A stretch of DNA of 64,000 nucleotides. Origin: Nitzschia sp. DOCU1. Taxonomy: Eukaryota > Bacillariophyta > Bacillariophyceae > Bacillariales > Bacillariaceae. Below, one piece after another: positions 1 through 11,729 of the stretch. Made by a program: the position numbers and the translations under genes. The notes beneath the pieces are model-generated. The model was given only the letters and a program-made list of their open reading frames with translations, made no database searches and was not told the origin of the DNA. Location: contig OX595992.1 in the NCBI GenBank assembly GCA_951394045.1, positions 1,612,001 through 1,676,000 on the forward strand, read 5' to 3'. Within the stretch, counting starts at the first letter, position 1. Each line of letters opens with the position of its first letter.

Positions 1-703
1 CCGAGTTGAGGAATAGATCGAGGAAAAATTCTGCAAGACCTCGTACGATCGCGCCTGCGTCGTTGTCCTTTGCAACAAACCTCGAAAAGGAGTCGAACAA
101 CACAATCGCGAGAGCATCGTTCAAAGCAGATTCTCCAAAAACAAGATAAAATAGCTGTGGGTCAACTTTCTTTGCTTGAAATACTGCTAGAGTGCTGATA
201 GGATCGGTAGATGAAATCAGACTTCCAAAGCAGAAAAGCTCAGTCAGAGAGGGGTTGAAATTTCCCACAAGTCCAAGATCAATGACACCCCTCAGAATTA
301 AGGCTGTTGATAGAGCACTTATAATGGTTCCGAATACAGCGAATAGACATATGGGTGCAATATGTCGGAAAAATAGAGCGCCGATGCGGAGCCCAGAGTT
401 GAAGAGAATAGGTGGTAACAGCGCCACAAAAAAGACACTTGGAGAGAAGGACAACAAAGCCTTCAGATCGACATCCGACGCACTGGCGTCGTCGTCATTA
501 ACCTGTTGTTGTGCAACCCTTTTTCCTGCTAATAGGTGTATGAAAAAGCCGAAAATCATACCCAAACCCAGTACCATCGCGGCCTCTGGCAAAAACGAAG
601 AAATTAACGGGCGGTCATGCAGCCACTTCTGCAGAATAACTACAGTAGCGAGCAACGCCGCAAAGAATACTAGGAACGCCGATATAGTCTCTTCGTCTCC
701 CAT
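1..703 (-). CDS. Na+/H+ exchanger, NHE/CPA1 family (5' part, cut by left edge)
   Basis: Translation from the ATG at 703 stays open for about 234 codons to the window edge. It shows several hydrophobic segments typical of a cation/proton antiporter. Diagnostic stretches are FFVALLPPILFNSGLRI, matching the NHE transmembrane segment implicated in amiloride binding, then SSTDPISTLAVF and the GESALNDAIAIVLF motif, whose ND pair belongs to the ion-binding core of CPA1 antiporters. The family exchanges Na+ or K+ for H+ across the plasma membrane or endomembranes. The start is chosen because an in-frame TGA lies 14 codons upstream with no ATG between. The C-terminal membrane segments and the cytoplasmic tail lie outside the window, so subfamily and location cannot be judged. 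Confidence 0.9.
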   Translation of the reverse strand, partial: MGDEETISAFLVFFAALLATVVILQKWLHDRPLISSFLPEAAMVLGLGMIFGFFIHLLAGKRVAQQQVNDDDASASDVDLKALLSFSPSVFFVALLPPILFNSGLRIGALFFRHIAPICLFAVFGTIISALSTALILRGVIDLGLVGNFNPSLTELFCFGSLISSTDPISTLAVFQAKKVDPQLFYLVFGESALNDALAIVLFDSFSRFVAKDNDAGAIVRGLAEFFLDLFLNS

Positions 704-1600
704 CTTTGCGACAATATGGATATGAAAAGTTCTTATGGAATATCAACTAAGAGATGGTGCGGCTCATGGGGGGAAATCAACGTGGTCCAATGCGATTAAT
801 TTCAGCCCATTTTTCGTGGACGTTCGGATACATGTGCATGAAAACAACGTCAAAACCGCGAGACGAAACGGCTGAAATGGATTGGCAGGCGCGTCTCAAC
901 AGTGACCCGACAGGCGTGCTAGTTCCCTTTTGTTCCTATTTCCCTAAATCATCGATGAATGTAAAAGTAACGCTACCGTTACGCGCGCGTGGCGAAAAAT
1001 TCATCTTGCGCGACTCGACTCGTCTGCTGTGACACCCAACTCGCAAATAGGACTCCCATTGGATTTTCTACATGTGCAAAAGTCTCCGATTTTAGGGTTG
1101 AGACGAGTGGCGCGCTATGCAGTCAGCAACCTATAACCTTTGACGATCAAAAAGGATCGATCTAGTCGTTGAAACTTATTGTTCCCGGCTGCTTCTCCAG
1201 CGGTGAAGGTAGCTTTGAAGATACTAGTAGACAGCTGCACTCCTCTCAGCAACAAGAACCTCCTTTTACCTAGTACTAGTAGATGATGATAAGCAGTAGC
1301 ACGATCGTTTACGCGGTATTCCCATCAATACACAGGAGTGCCGAGGGGACTCAAGTGCTGTCGTTTACTATATGTAACTCTGCCGTCCTACCTTGTGTCT
1401 CTTTGGGTTTATCGTTTCGCCGATACTATGCAGCAATAGTAGGACTAACTCGCTCCGGACGATTGCCCGAGCACTACTAGGCTTTTGTTGTGTAAGGCGA
1501 AGAGGACAGGATGTATTCACGATCCTAGAATCTACAATACAGGCGTGCTTCATGATGCTCCGAATTGTACTAGCTTCCCATATGGTGGCAACTGCGAAGC
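704..1600. other. Intergenic, no gene seen
   Basis: About 900 bases between the start of the exchanger gene and the stop of the RAD18-like gene. Open frames here are short, have no recognisable domain and overlap each other on both strands. Two copies of the palindromic nonamer TACTAGTAG lie at 1222-1230 and 1274-1282 (see findings). Confidence 0.6.
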
Positions 1601-3114
1601 CTATACCACTTCAGGCCGTTTTGCGTCACACATTTCGCATTTGGCAGACTTGTATTTGCGTTTCTCGTTGAAGAAGGTGCAATTCACGCAATGCCAAGCC
1701 GACAGGATGGAGTGCCGCTCTCGTTTTGGTTGAAATGAAAAGGTAACATCCGTCTCTCGTGGTCGCTTCTTTTCAATATTGCTTGGAGGCACAGAGCCAT
1801 CGCCCCGACCATTCGTGGTGGTACAGGGCTGAGAATTCTCACTTCCATGTTCCTCGTCCTCTTCATCCACCACAAGTACTGTTTCATCTGTGCTCACTGG
1901 GTGAGGGCCACTCAAGCCTGCCACAGCAGACTCATCGATGATGGCATTGCCGTCTGTGGAGCAGTTGCCTCCTTCCTTTTCGGTGCAAAGTGGCTGACTA
2001 AATTCCCTTTCGGCTTGATCGACATCGACAGTTGACGCTCCTATTTCCCCATCTCCCTCGAGCCCAAGATTCTCAGTATTGGAATCGCAAATAGTACCGG
2101 TAGTCGTTTTGTCATCGTGACCCGAAGCTGCGTTGTTCTCCTTCTCCTTGTTCGCCAGCCCCTGGGCAATTAGAGCCCTGAACCCACTAAAAAGACCCTT
2201 CTCAAAATTCTTGTCTCTGCTGCCTGCGTGTCCCTCAGGCTCCAAGTAGGCCTTCAACGCATTAGAGTCGCTTTGCTCCTTACGTGCAAACATTTTCGTT
2301 TGTTCCTTCTTTCTCTCTCGAGCATTGAAGAACTCAGCCAGCTGTTTCGGTGTGCGAGGCATTATCGAGTAGCACTCTGCATTCCACAAAATGATAAAAT
2401 TTCGGTGTCGTTCTACGAGAATCTCTTTGATACCGCTGGACAATATTCCGTCTTCTTCACACTATAAGAAACAGAGACAACGTGAGAACATCGCCCAAGG
2501 TACTATACCGCACCGGGAAATGACACTCTACATACCAGTTGTTTCAATTGCTTCTGGTTCTTCTGGTGATATGATATCGCCGGTCGGTGCTTCAAAGGTT
2601 TCAACGCTTCTTCAGGAGCCTTCGTGGCTTCTTCGGGAGCTTTCGTGGCCGTGGCAGAAGTTGCCGCTGCCTCCTCGTCGGCATCATTTTCCTCATAGTT
2701 CGGCTGCTGTTGGCGCGTTGTGCGAATAGGCCGGGCGGCGGGAGATGGCGTCGCCATGGGACTCGGCCTCTTCTTCTTCTCCTTGGAAGCACCTTGCTGG
2801 CGTCGCGCTGACAAGGCATCGAGATAGGCCACAACCATCTCCTGGGCTTTTCGATTCATGACAATCGAGGAGTCCGACTTTACTTCGCATCGACAAAGAG
2901 GGCAAGTCTTTTTGCGCGTTGTTCCCTCCATCTCCTTCCTGAATCGAGTCAAGAGACATTCAGCGCAGAAGGTATGGAGACACTCGGGGACAGCAATCAT
3001 GACAGCTGCCTGGTAATAGCTTGCGCACAAGTCACACCGAAGCGAGTCATCCAACACCGTCCATTCGGGAGGGATTTCGTCCTCGTCCAACGAGAACTCT
3101 GCCAGAGCTGCCAT
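1601..3114 (-). CDS. RAD18: RAD18-like E3 ubiquitin ligase (RING, SAP, C-terminal NZF)
   Basis: Two exons, 3114..2536 and 2461..1601, are joined in phase 0 over a 74-bp GTATG/TATAG intron, giving about 479 residues. Near residues 27-75 is a C3HC4 RING (CDLC, CLHTFCAEC, CPLC). The exon junction rebuilds a SAP-type segment (LKQLCEEDGILSSGIKEIL) followed by the family-typical RHRNFIILWNAE. In the family this layout defines RAD18, which with RAD6 monoubiquitinates PCNA at stalled forks. No UBZ zinc finger is visible between RING and SAP. Instead the protein ends in a RanBP2/NZF finger (WHCVNCTFFN, then CEMC). The middle is acidic and low in complexity, with a possible NLS (EKKRPRE). An open frame extends upstream from a GTG, but the first ATG is at 3114. 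Confidence 0.88.
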
Positions 3115-4099
3115 AGTCGGTTGTTTCACAGAACTCTACTTGGTGATCTTCTAAGACTTTGAAGGAACTTTCTCTTGTAGCTCAACGGGGTAAATGTATG
3201 CCGGGAACTCGGTGGCAGCGTCGACAACAAGACGTTGTTGTTGTTGTTGTGAATGATGTCCTCGATTTTCACGAGCGGGAGACCAATGCGCAAAACTTCA
3301 TTGAGCGAGGCCGCCGGCCTTCCGAGAACCTGTTGGACTCCTACGAGTCGAGTCAGAATGGATTCCTTCCCTTTTCCCTCATCACATATTTTTGGCGCGC
3401 ATTTTCAATCTGCCACGAGGTGGTAGTAGGAAGTTTGGTTGGTTGCCTTCTACTACCACTGCGGCGGTAGCTAGTAGCAAGAGGAAGACTATTCTTGATA
3501 AATAATCAACAAATGATCTCGTTCCGTGCCTTATCCAAGGAAGTAGCAAATCAGGGAATTCTGCCTTGTTGCTCGTTCAGCAGGTCCTTTGGGGAAGATT
3601 CGAAGATAGTGAGCAATCGACTGCCTCAACTATCATTTAATAGCAGCCCCTCACCATCTGTCATTAGGTGTTGTTGTCATGGCTACCGCCATGAAATATT
3701 CTACCGGCAGCATATGATATTTGATTACGTCATGCTGTGTTAGTCCTATGTGTATAGAAGAAAGGGGGAGAGGTGGGCTGGCTTTTACAGAAAGTCGTAA
3801 TTTGTCGAGGAGAGACGATTTCGCAAACTGAGGCTGCCAGCATGCAATTTTGTTGAAGTGCAAACTCTACACTTCCTGATGTGCTATGTATCTATAATCT
3901 GGTTCTGGTACACATCTACAGCGTATATCCAAAAAGTTGAGCAACGAGAGGAGGCTGTGTTGTGTTGAACTAGTCTGCGATTACGCTTGTCCTGATTGAA
4001 ACCTGCCTTGCTGAACGAGACGGTGGATCCAACGAGGATAATCGGAAGATACCCACATGTAGCGTAGACAATGCGACATCTTTCACACGAAGATCGAGC
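3115..4099. other. Intergenic, no gene seen
   Basis: Nearly 1 kb between the RAD18-like start and the SDHAF2 stop. A (GTT)n run sits near 3235-3250. A 103-codon frame at 3159-3470 on the plus strand has no domain and low-complexity valine and leucine runs, so I do not call it. Confidence 0.6.
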
Positions 4100-4633
4100 T
4101 TAGATCAACTTCGACGCAGTCTTGACCGTCTTGTACATTTCTGGATCGGCTTTTCCCAAAGGGTGAGACCGGGCCCATTCCTGTATGCGTTCCACTACAC
4201 CTTTACCTCCCATTTTCAATTCATCTGGGACATCCAGTCGTAGAGTAATAATGTTGTAGATGTCGATAGTCTCCATGTTAACAAAATCCTCGAACTGGTT
4301 TAGCTCGTCTTCGTTCAACTTGGTCACATTCTCGCTCGCCCAGGTTCCCAATAAAAGATCCACTTCGAGCCACCCCCGTTGCTTGGAACGATAAATCAAC
4401 CTCTTCTGCCGAGTCTCCAGGTCGTCGGTGGGAAGTTCAATGTGCTTCTTGAAAATCTCTTCGGCCCTAGGCTGGGCGATTTTCAGTAGAGCCTCTTCAT
4501 GGGGAGAAAGAGTCTTTTCGGCCTCGCCGGAATCCCCTCGGTACTGGCGTGCTTGGAAAGAGGCTGGAACTGGTCGGCTCCAAGACTTGGAGGCTCCTGG
4601 GCGCAGAATACGACGTGAGACTGAAGACAACAT
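4100..4633 (-). CDS. SDHAF2: Succinate dehydrogenase assembly factor 2, mitochondrial (SdhE/Sdh5 family)
   Basis: A single-exon 177-residue protein. The first 35 or so residues are rich in Arg and Ser with few acids (MLSSVSRRILRPGASKSW), a mitochondrial presequence. The core carries RLIYRSKQRGWLEVDLLLG, with the RGxxE signature of the SdhE/Sdh5 family, followed by the usual helical bundle (LNQFEDFVNMETIDIYNIIT). Family members promote covalent flavin attachment to the succinate dehydrogenase flavoprotein in the matrix. Length and layout match eukaryotic members. The gene is divergent from RRP15, with about 420 bp between starts. Confidence 0.93.
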   Translation of the reverse strand: MLSSVSRRILRPGASKSWSRPVPASFQARQYRGDSGEAEKTLSPHEEALLKIAQPRAEEIFKKHIELPTDDLETRQKRLIYRSKQRGWLEVDLLLGTWASENVTKLNEDELNQFEDFVNMETIDIYNIITLRLDVPDELKMGGKGVVERIQEWARSHPLGKADPEMYKTVKTASKLI

Positions 4634-5053
4634 TGTCGATCGAGGATTACAGTATTATTGTGTGGCAAGATCTCAGCGCCAACAGCTGCCCGCGCCGACG
4701 ACGGAGAAGATGTGGAACGAAAGAAGGTCGGTCGCTTTGCTGGCGGACGTTCGCAAAAAAAAAGGGTGCAGGGACATTTCGCTGAGAATGCGCGAGACGC
4801 GCGAGTACTGTTTACCTTTTGGTCGGATTAATCTTTGATCTGAACGTCTGTCCTGCGTCTTGAACGCTTCAAGTAACTTTTTGTTTTGTGGCCACCGAAA
4901 GCAATTCGAACGAAAATCTGCCTCCGAGAGAGACCATGGTGTGGGACGGGGTGGTTGTGTAAGAGCACATCTATCATCAACGTTTGCAAATTACCTCAAA
5001 CTTCATTCCTCCAATCTAATACGAAGCGAGCTTTCGTTTTCTTTTTCCGGGCC
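4634..5053. promoter_or_regulatory. Divergent intergenic region SDHAF2 / RRP15
   Basis: About 420 bases separate two outward-facing start codons, so the promoters and 5' leaders of both genes must lie here or overlap the neighbours. I see no TATA box or other element I can defend. The reading frame of RRP15 stays open upstream to 4886 without a better start. Confidence 0.4.
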
Positions 5054-6212
5054 ATGATCAAGAAAAAGTCTCCGTCTCCGTTTAGCAAGAAGAACAAAAG
5101 GGGGAAGAACAAGGCGCCAGAAATTGTGGCAGAAAATATGAACCGGTTTGCTGGATCCAGTGACGAGGAAGACGAAGGGGGCGATGATCATTATGGCGAG
5201 AAAAAGGCCTCGAAAGAAAAACGAGTTCTAGGTGTGGGTCACGACGCCGATGCCGATGATGAAGAAAGCGACCATGAAGATGATCCACCAAGCGATCATG
5301 ACGGCGGGGCGGGCAGCGATGACGGCGCTGAGGCCGACGAACCTTTCGTGACGAATACAGAAGCAAACGTGGAGGAAGAGGCCGAGCCCGGAGAGAAAAT
5401 GGCTAGTGCAATGGCAAAAATTTTGGGAATGTCTGCGTCAACAAAGACGGTATCAGTCGTTCTTGCCAAGACTACCACCCCGCTTCAACGGTTGCAGCAA
5501 AATGAAAATGAAAAGATGAAAGCATTGAAGCAGAAACGGCAAGCAAACAAAGAAAGAAATTTGGCGGCTTTTCATATTCCTTTGTCAGTTGCTACATCAA
5601 ACAATGTCGGTGAAGGACGCATTTCTATCACAAAAGAGTTGGAACAGGAACGACTTCATCGCCGCGTGGCGACAAGGGGTGTGGTGGCCCTTTTCAACGC
5701 GATCAAAAAGCATCAACATGCGAGCGAAGTAAGTACCCCTCGAAACGATATCATTGATGATGCTTGAAACTTGTTGTTGACACATCTTCCAACCCTAGGT
5801 TGATGAAGTGGCCACAAAGAGCTCGGAATCCTCAAAGCTTACCAAACATGGATTCTTGGACAAGATCAAGAGCGCGGCAGCCACAATGGACTCCAAGAAA
5901 AATGAAGAGAAGTCGAAAGTCAATAAATCGGGTGGCGATAAATCTACGGGGAAGTGGGATGCCTTGAAGGATGACTTCATGATGAAACCCAAAAAAGTAA
6001 GTGAGCACACGGCGGGCTGGTAGTAGGTCTCTATCGTGGCTAACTCAGGTCGGAAACCTTATCCATTTCGACAGAACTGGGACGAGGAGTCGTCAGACGA
6101 AGAAGCGAGCGATTTCAAGGAGCCTGAAGAGGCTAGCGAGCATGAAGAGGTCGAACCGAAACAAAAGAACAAGAGACGAAAGGTTGCTGCGAGTGACGAC
6201 TTCAGCGACTAG
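5054..6212 (+). CDS. RRP15: RRP15-like ribosomal RNA processing protein
   Basis: Three exons, 5054..5728, 5799..5996 and 6075..6212, all joined in phase 0 over GTAAGT introns of 70 and 78 bp, giving 336 residues. A Lys-rich N-terminus (MIKKKSPSPFSKKNK) and a long acidic stretch are followed by the conserved block TPLQRLQQNENEKMKALKQ, then GVVALFNAIKKHQ, and a C-terminal segment with WDALKDDFMMKPKKNWDEES built across the last intron. This order matches Rrp15, a nucleolar factor needed for 60S pre-rRNA processing. In the second intron the CAG at 6047-6049 was not used as acceptor because only the acceptor at 6074 restores the NWDEES continuation. The tail is acidic, then basic (KQKNKRRK). The gene converges with the acyl-CoA synthetase gene, leaving about 110 bp between stops. 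Confidence 0.85.
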
Positions 6213-6323
6213 CCTTAAGTAGAGTTGGCTTTTTGGTGCTGGTGCTGGTGCTTCGCGAAGGCTACAACGCGCCTGTTATCAGTAGTCGCTACTACTTATG
6301 AAGCGAAAAAAGCTAAAATTGTG

Positions 6324-8607
6324 TTATGCTGCTTCTTCTTTGGAAAGTGTGGAATCAAGTGTGTCACTTTGAATTGGTTCGTCGCCGTAGAGGTGAGCAA
6401 TAACATCTTCGTATGCTTCCATAACTTTGTGGCGACGAATGCTCATCTTTGGCGTCAACATGTTGTTGGCCGCTGTGAAGGGTGCCACAAATGCCCATTT
6501 CGTGGGAATTTCAAATTTCTTCAGTTTTTTGCAGCTTCGTTCAATCTCACTGTCCATGAGATTCTTGACTCGTTGGTCATTAGCCAGTTCCTCCTCATCC
6601 GTTTTATCATCGACTCCAAGTTCGGTTCGAATGGCCTGCCAGTCTGGGACGAGCAAAGCAACGTTGAAAGGGCGATTCGCTCCGCTCAACACTACCTGAC
6701 TTATGAAACGACTTGAACCTATCGCAGTCTCAATCGGTGTTGGGACGACATACTTTCCATTCTCAAGCTTGTACTGCTCTTTGAGACGCCCAGTCACTCG
6801 AAGCCATCCATCGGCATCCATTCGGCCAAGATCTCCAGTGTGGAACCTACCGCGAGAAGCAATCAACAACAGACCATCGTTTGTGAGCACAGGGTTTCCT
6901 ATGACCCTGTCGCCGTCAAACACGATAGTACTTACATTCTCGATTTTCCGTCAGGGGCCACAGAAATCACCTCCTCCGTTGCTTCAACATTATTGTGATA
7001 ACCTTTCATCACATTGGGCCCAGCGCAGCAAATCTCTCCTTCTTCCCCAGGTGGAAGTGGTTTTCCGTCTTCACCAATAATGTGCACCTGCACCCCACCA
7101 ATAGCCCTGCCTACACTTCCGAGCGACCTGTTATTGGGCACATTGATGGTAATGATGGGCGACGTTTCTGTCAAGCCATATCCTTCGCATATCGGGATAC
7201 CGATAGAATCCATGAAATGAAGCACTTCCATGGGACAAGCAGCAGCTGCCACACACCCATATCGCATTCTACCGCCGAACTTGTCTCTGATCTTGGACAG
7301 AACAACTTTATCAAGTATGTTGTATTGGATCTGTTCGATCGGGCCAAGTGGTCCACGTACACCGTACTTGACATCAGCATTCGCACGGCCAAGCGCAAGG
7401 GCTTTTCGAAGTAACTGGGCTCTAAGGGGACTCTGCGTTTCGATCATGTTGTGAACTCCGTCATACACCTTCTTGTACAATGTCGGGACCGAGAACAGCA
7501 CGGTCGGCTTGACAAGTTGTAAATCCTCCAAAATGGAAGGGATGCCTCGACAGACACCGATACTTGCACCCATCGACATTCCCATCCAGAGCTCGCATGT
7601 CTGGCCGTAAGAATGAGCCCAAGGTAAAAATGCGAGACTTGTATCGCTTTCAGTAACGAGCTCTCGGGGGTCATCTACCATGCTACGACTACCTGCTATG
7701 ATGTTCGAAGTGAAATTCCCATGGGTCAGCTCAACACCTGTTGGAGAATCAATATGTGTGAGGTATTGTATTCAAAGCAGCACGTGTCTCGACAAAAGGG
7801 TTTGCCTACCTTTCGGCATTCCAGTCGTTCCGGATGTGTAAATAAGGTCCGCAAGATCCTCGGGGGTAGGGGGCGTGATGAGTCTTCCAGCTTGGTCGCC
7901 GTCACCAACAGCTGACATGGCGGTCGCAAAAGCATGTGACTCGCCTTCTGGAGCATCAAGGCACAAAGCTGCATGCACTGATGGTGTGGAAGGAAGGGCC
8001 TCTCGTTGCACCCTATCAAAAATATCTTGCGTTGCGCAAATTACTGCACAACTTCTGGAATCGTTGAGGATGTATGTCCAGTCGGTTGCAAGTTGGGCTT
8101 CATACATTGGAACAATCGATGCATTCATCGAAAACGCAGCAGTGGCAATCGTTGCCCACTCCCATCGGTTATTCGAGATAATCGCAACCTTGTCGTACTC
8201 TCCGACTCCTGGTGTGATAAAGGATAGAAACGTGAGGGTATTGGACGACACCAAATTTATGTCCCTGTATAAGAGGTAGCGAAGACGTTCTTACCAATAT
8301 TCCGAAGGACAGATCGACAACGATTAACTTTAGCCTGAACATCAGAGTACGAGAGATATTCAAAATTTCCGGATGCAGGGCTGTAAGTCCCAAATAGAGG
8401 GTTTGATGCAAAAGTCTGGCATGCATTGGTTTGCAGCTCATGAAGCGTCTTGAAGTCGATGAGCCTGTAGTCATTCGATTTTTCGTTTCCAGATGAGAAG
8501 TGACGATGGATGTCAGCATTTCTGGAAGTTACGACTCGAAGACCTCGTTGCCGTGCCAGGCGAGTGACGCCATTGTGCAATGACGAAAGGCGTCCGTGGG
8601 GGATCAT
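6324..8607 (-). CDS. Long-chain acyl-CoA synthetase, tandem copy 1
   Basis: Four exons, 8607..8295, 8208..7810, 7737..6936 and 6846..6324, give 678 residues. The protein has the AMP-binding fold of fatty acyl-CoA ligases: P-loop YTSGTTGMPKG, LAFLPWAHSYGQ, GYGLTETSP, FHTGDLGRMDADGW and GRLKEQYKLENGKYVVP. The family activates long fatty acids with ATP and CoA. The last intron (6847..6935) was placed so that GKSRM joins FHTGDLGR; the open frame that reads through it is intronic. The start at 8607 is the first ATG and yields a basic, Ser-rich leader (MIPHGRLSSLHNGVTRLARQ) that could target mitochondria, though this is not certain. The neighbour at 9433-11729 is a paralogue. The intron splitting PK/GVELTH occurs only in this copy. 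Confidence 0.92.
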
Positions 8608-9432
8608 GGTTGTCGTGTTCGAGACGAGAAAACGGCCAGTTGTCTCAAACAATGGTCGAAACACTTTCTTGGTTTGCGGGCAACACAAAAAATGATTGTT
8701 TCATAGCATGGATGAAAAGGGTCTAGCCGGTACTCGTTGTCAACGCACAAACTCTCCATCCAAAGAAGGAAATCGTTCTCTGAAAAATCGAATGACATTC
8801 GTGACACGAAAGATACCAAATTCTCTCGGGGTGGGGGGGGATTGGGAGGGGGAGTGAAATGAAGTTTCATGACGACTTGACACCCCCCGGAACTTCAAAA
8901 GGCATATGTATTTCTGCTATGACGCGCACAATTTGATTTATGAAAAGAAGATTCTTAATATGCCCCGTTTATTCGACATTGTGTGTTCTCATAGAGTGGT
9001 ATCATAACTATTAGAATACTTTTAGGACCGTCGTAGTGCGCTCTAACTATGGACTCTCCGGGCCATAGTATGTAGCTAGTACCTAGTCGTAGCGAAAGCC
9101 ATGTTGTATGGTGCCTACCAGGACCAAATGTTGCTACTCTGGTCTTCCTTCATGAAGTGTAGTACCTCGTCGTCAGTCAAGCACGTGGCGAGTCCCAAGC
9201 ACGATCAAGAATAAATGGATGATTCTGGACATGCTACTGATTCGTTGACTTTTTACGATTATTTCTTCCACCAGATCCAATGTTGCCGGAACTTGTGGGA
9301 GATGACGACCAACGCTGTGCACTCTAATTTGCGGGATCTACATGTGCAAGAATAAATGACTTTGAATTCCCCGATCCGTCAGGGATGGGGTGCTTCAGAT
9401 TGAATGACTAGTATGGTCAACGAACTGAAAAA
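8608..9432. other. Spacer between the two acyl-CoA synthetase genes
   Basis: About 825 bases between the stop of copy 2 and the start of copy 1. It must hold the copy-1 promoter. A GGGGTGGGGGGGG run lies near 8829-8841. I see no ORF with a domain and no obvious leftover of a third gene copy. Confidence 0.55.
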
Positions 9433-11729
9433 TTATGCAACTTTCCGCATTCCTTCTGCAGAAGTGTCCACTGGCTCATCCCCGTACAAAGCGCCAATAA
9501 CGTCTTCGTAGGCTTCCATAACTTTGTGGCGGCGGATACTCATCTTGGGTGTCAACATGTTGTTGGCTGCCGTAAATGGTGCCACAAATGCCCATTTGGT
9601 AGGAATTTCAAACTTCTTTAGCTTTCCACAGTTTTGGGCGATTTCTCCGTCAATCAAGGCCTTGACGCGGTCATCGCTCGCCAATTCTTCTTCGCTGACA
9701 TCGCTGCCAATATCTAGCTCTGCCCGAATCGCGTTCCACTCAGGTACAATCAAGGCAATGTTGTGCGGCCGGTTGGCACCACAAAGTACGACCTGACCAA
9801 TGAAACGGCTCATTCCAATGGCAGTCTCAATCGGTGTTGGGACGACATACTTTCCATTCTCAAGCTTGTACTGTTCCTTGAGGCGTCCAGTCACTCGAAG
9901 CCACCCATCGGCATCCATTCGGCCAAGATCTCCAGTGTGGAACCTAGCGCGAGAAGCAGTCAGTAACAGACCATCGTTTGTGAGCACAGGGTCTCCTACG
10001 TCACAGTCGCCGTCCCATGATAGTACTCACATTCTCGATTTTCCGTCAGGGGCCACAGAAATCACCTCCTCCGTTGCTTCAACATTATTGTGATAACCTT
10101 TCATCACATTGGGCCCAACGCAGCAGATTTCGCCCTCTTCCCCAGGTGGAAGTGGTTTTCCGTCTTCACCAATAATGTGCACTGTCACACCCCCAATCGG
10201 TCGACCAACGCTTCCAATGGATCGTTGCGTCGGTACATTAATGGCGATAATGGGCGATGTCTCCGTCAAACCGTATCCTTCGCAAATGGCAATACCGATC
10301 GAGTCCATAAAGGCAAGAACTTCTGGAGAGCAGGCGGAACCAGCGACAAATCCATGACGCATGTTTCCACCGAATCGAGCTCTGATTTTCGTCAAGACGA
10401 TGCGGTCCAGCAAGGAAAATCGAATCTTATCCAAAGGACCCAAGGGTCCACGCTTGCCGTTTTTGTATTGGGCATTTTCGTGACCAAGTGCCAAGGCGGT
10501 TTGCATCAGGGATTTTCTAAGAGGACTAGCAGCCTCCATGAGGTTATGAACTCCGTCAAATACCTTTTTGTACAAAGTAGGTACCGAGAAAAGAACATTA
10601 GGCTTGACCAGTTGCAAATCTTCGAGAATCACAGGAACTCCACGGCAAATTCCCATCCCCGCTCCCATGGACATGCTCATCCACAATTCACAAGTTTGAC
10701 CGTAAGAATGTGCCCACGGCAAAAATGCCAGGGATCGGTCGGTTTCTCGCACCAGGTCTTTTGGATTGTCGACCATACTGCGTCCCGCCGCCTTGACATT
10801 GGATACGAAATTCAAATGCGTCAATTCCACTCCCTTTGGTTTGCCAGTGGTTCCCGAAGTATAAATCAAATTACACAGATCCTCTTCGGTGGGCCTGAGA
10901 ATGAGGCTCGACGAATCTGCGGGTGCCGCTGCCATGGCCGTCGCAAATGCATGAGGTTCTCCTTCGGGCGCATTCAAGCACAATGACGCCTTGACTCCCG
11001 GCGTGGAGGGGAGAACCTCCTTTTGCACTCGATCGAAAATCTCTTGTGTCGCGCAAAAGACCACCGAACTGCTGGAATCATTCAAAATATACGTCCAGTC
11101 CGTGGGAAGTTGAGCTTCGTACATGGGCACCAACGTGGCATTGATCGAATACGCCGCGGCAGCAATCGTAGCCCACTCCCATCGGTTGTTGGCAATAATG
11201 GCGACTGTGCCGAACTCTTTCACGCCTGTGTCCATGACGGGGCGAAGAATTCCATGAGGATTAGCAGTTGCGTTACCCCCACTAGCAAACCGTGTCATTT
11301 TCACCTGTTACGTACCGAGATCTTTCAAGACGGCGCGGCAACGATCGACTCGATTCGCATATTCTTGGTAGGTAATGTACTCGAACGACTTGGAAGCTTC
11401 GTCGTAGGTTCCGAAAAGATCATTGTCGGCATAAACCTTGCACGAGTTGACTTGCATTTCGTCTATACGAGGAGAAGAATCGTCGTGAGGTTTCGTACAC
11501 CCCCGTGTCGTCACCAGTCTTCCCCTGAATATTACTTACGAAGCGTTGAAAACTTGGTCAATCCATGCTCATCTAGGACACCTTGTTCTTTCCATTCTTG
11601 TTCTTGAGCTGCCGATGCGAACGACCGATCGACAGTCGAAGAATAAACGGCCGGTCCCATTCGAGCTCGGGCAGATTCCCGAAGAACCTTGCTAATGGCT
11701 CCGCTGCGCATAAGTTTAGACGACAGCAT
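9433..11729 (-). CDS. Long-chain acyl-CoA synthetase, tandem copy 2
   Basis: Four exons, 11729..11540, 11462..11316, 11225..10031 and 9943..9433, give 680 residues. It shares all ligase motifs with copy 1 (YTSGTTGKPKG, GYGLTETSP, FHTGDLGRMDADGW, the GRLKEQYKL active-site lysine region). The leader MLSSKLMRSGAISKVLRESA is basic and amphipathic, suggesting mitochondrial targeting. The frame stays open upstream to an ATG at 11966, which would add 79 residues. Comparison with copy 1 favours 11729. This copy has an intron between STL and HEMQ that copy 1 lacks, and lacks the PK/GVELTH intron of copy 1. The last intron and its flanking exons are strikingly similar between the copies (see findings). 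Confidence 0.92.

Noticed and set aside
192..725. 177-codon plus-strand frame over the exchanger gene
   Set aside because: It is antisense to the clearly conserved exchanger and has no domain.
6847..6923. Continuous frame reading through the last intron of acyl-CoA synthetase 1
   Set aside because: Only splicing gives the expected GKSRM-FHTGDLGR order, and the same site works in the paralogue.
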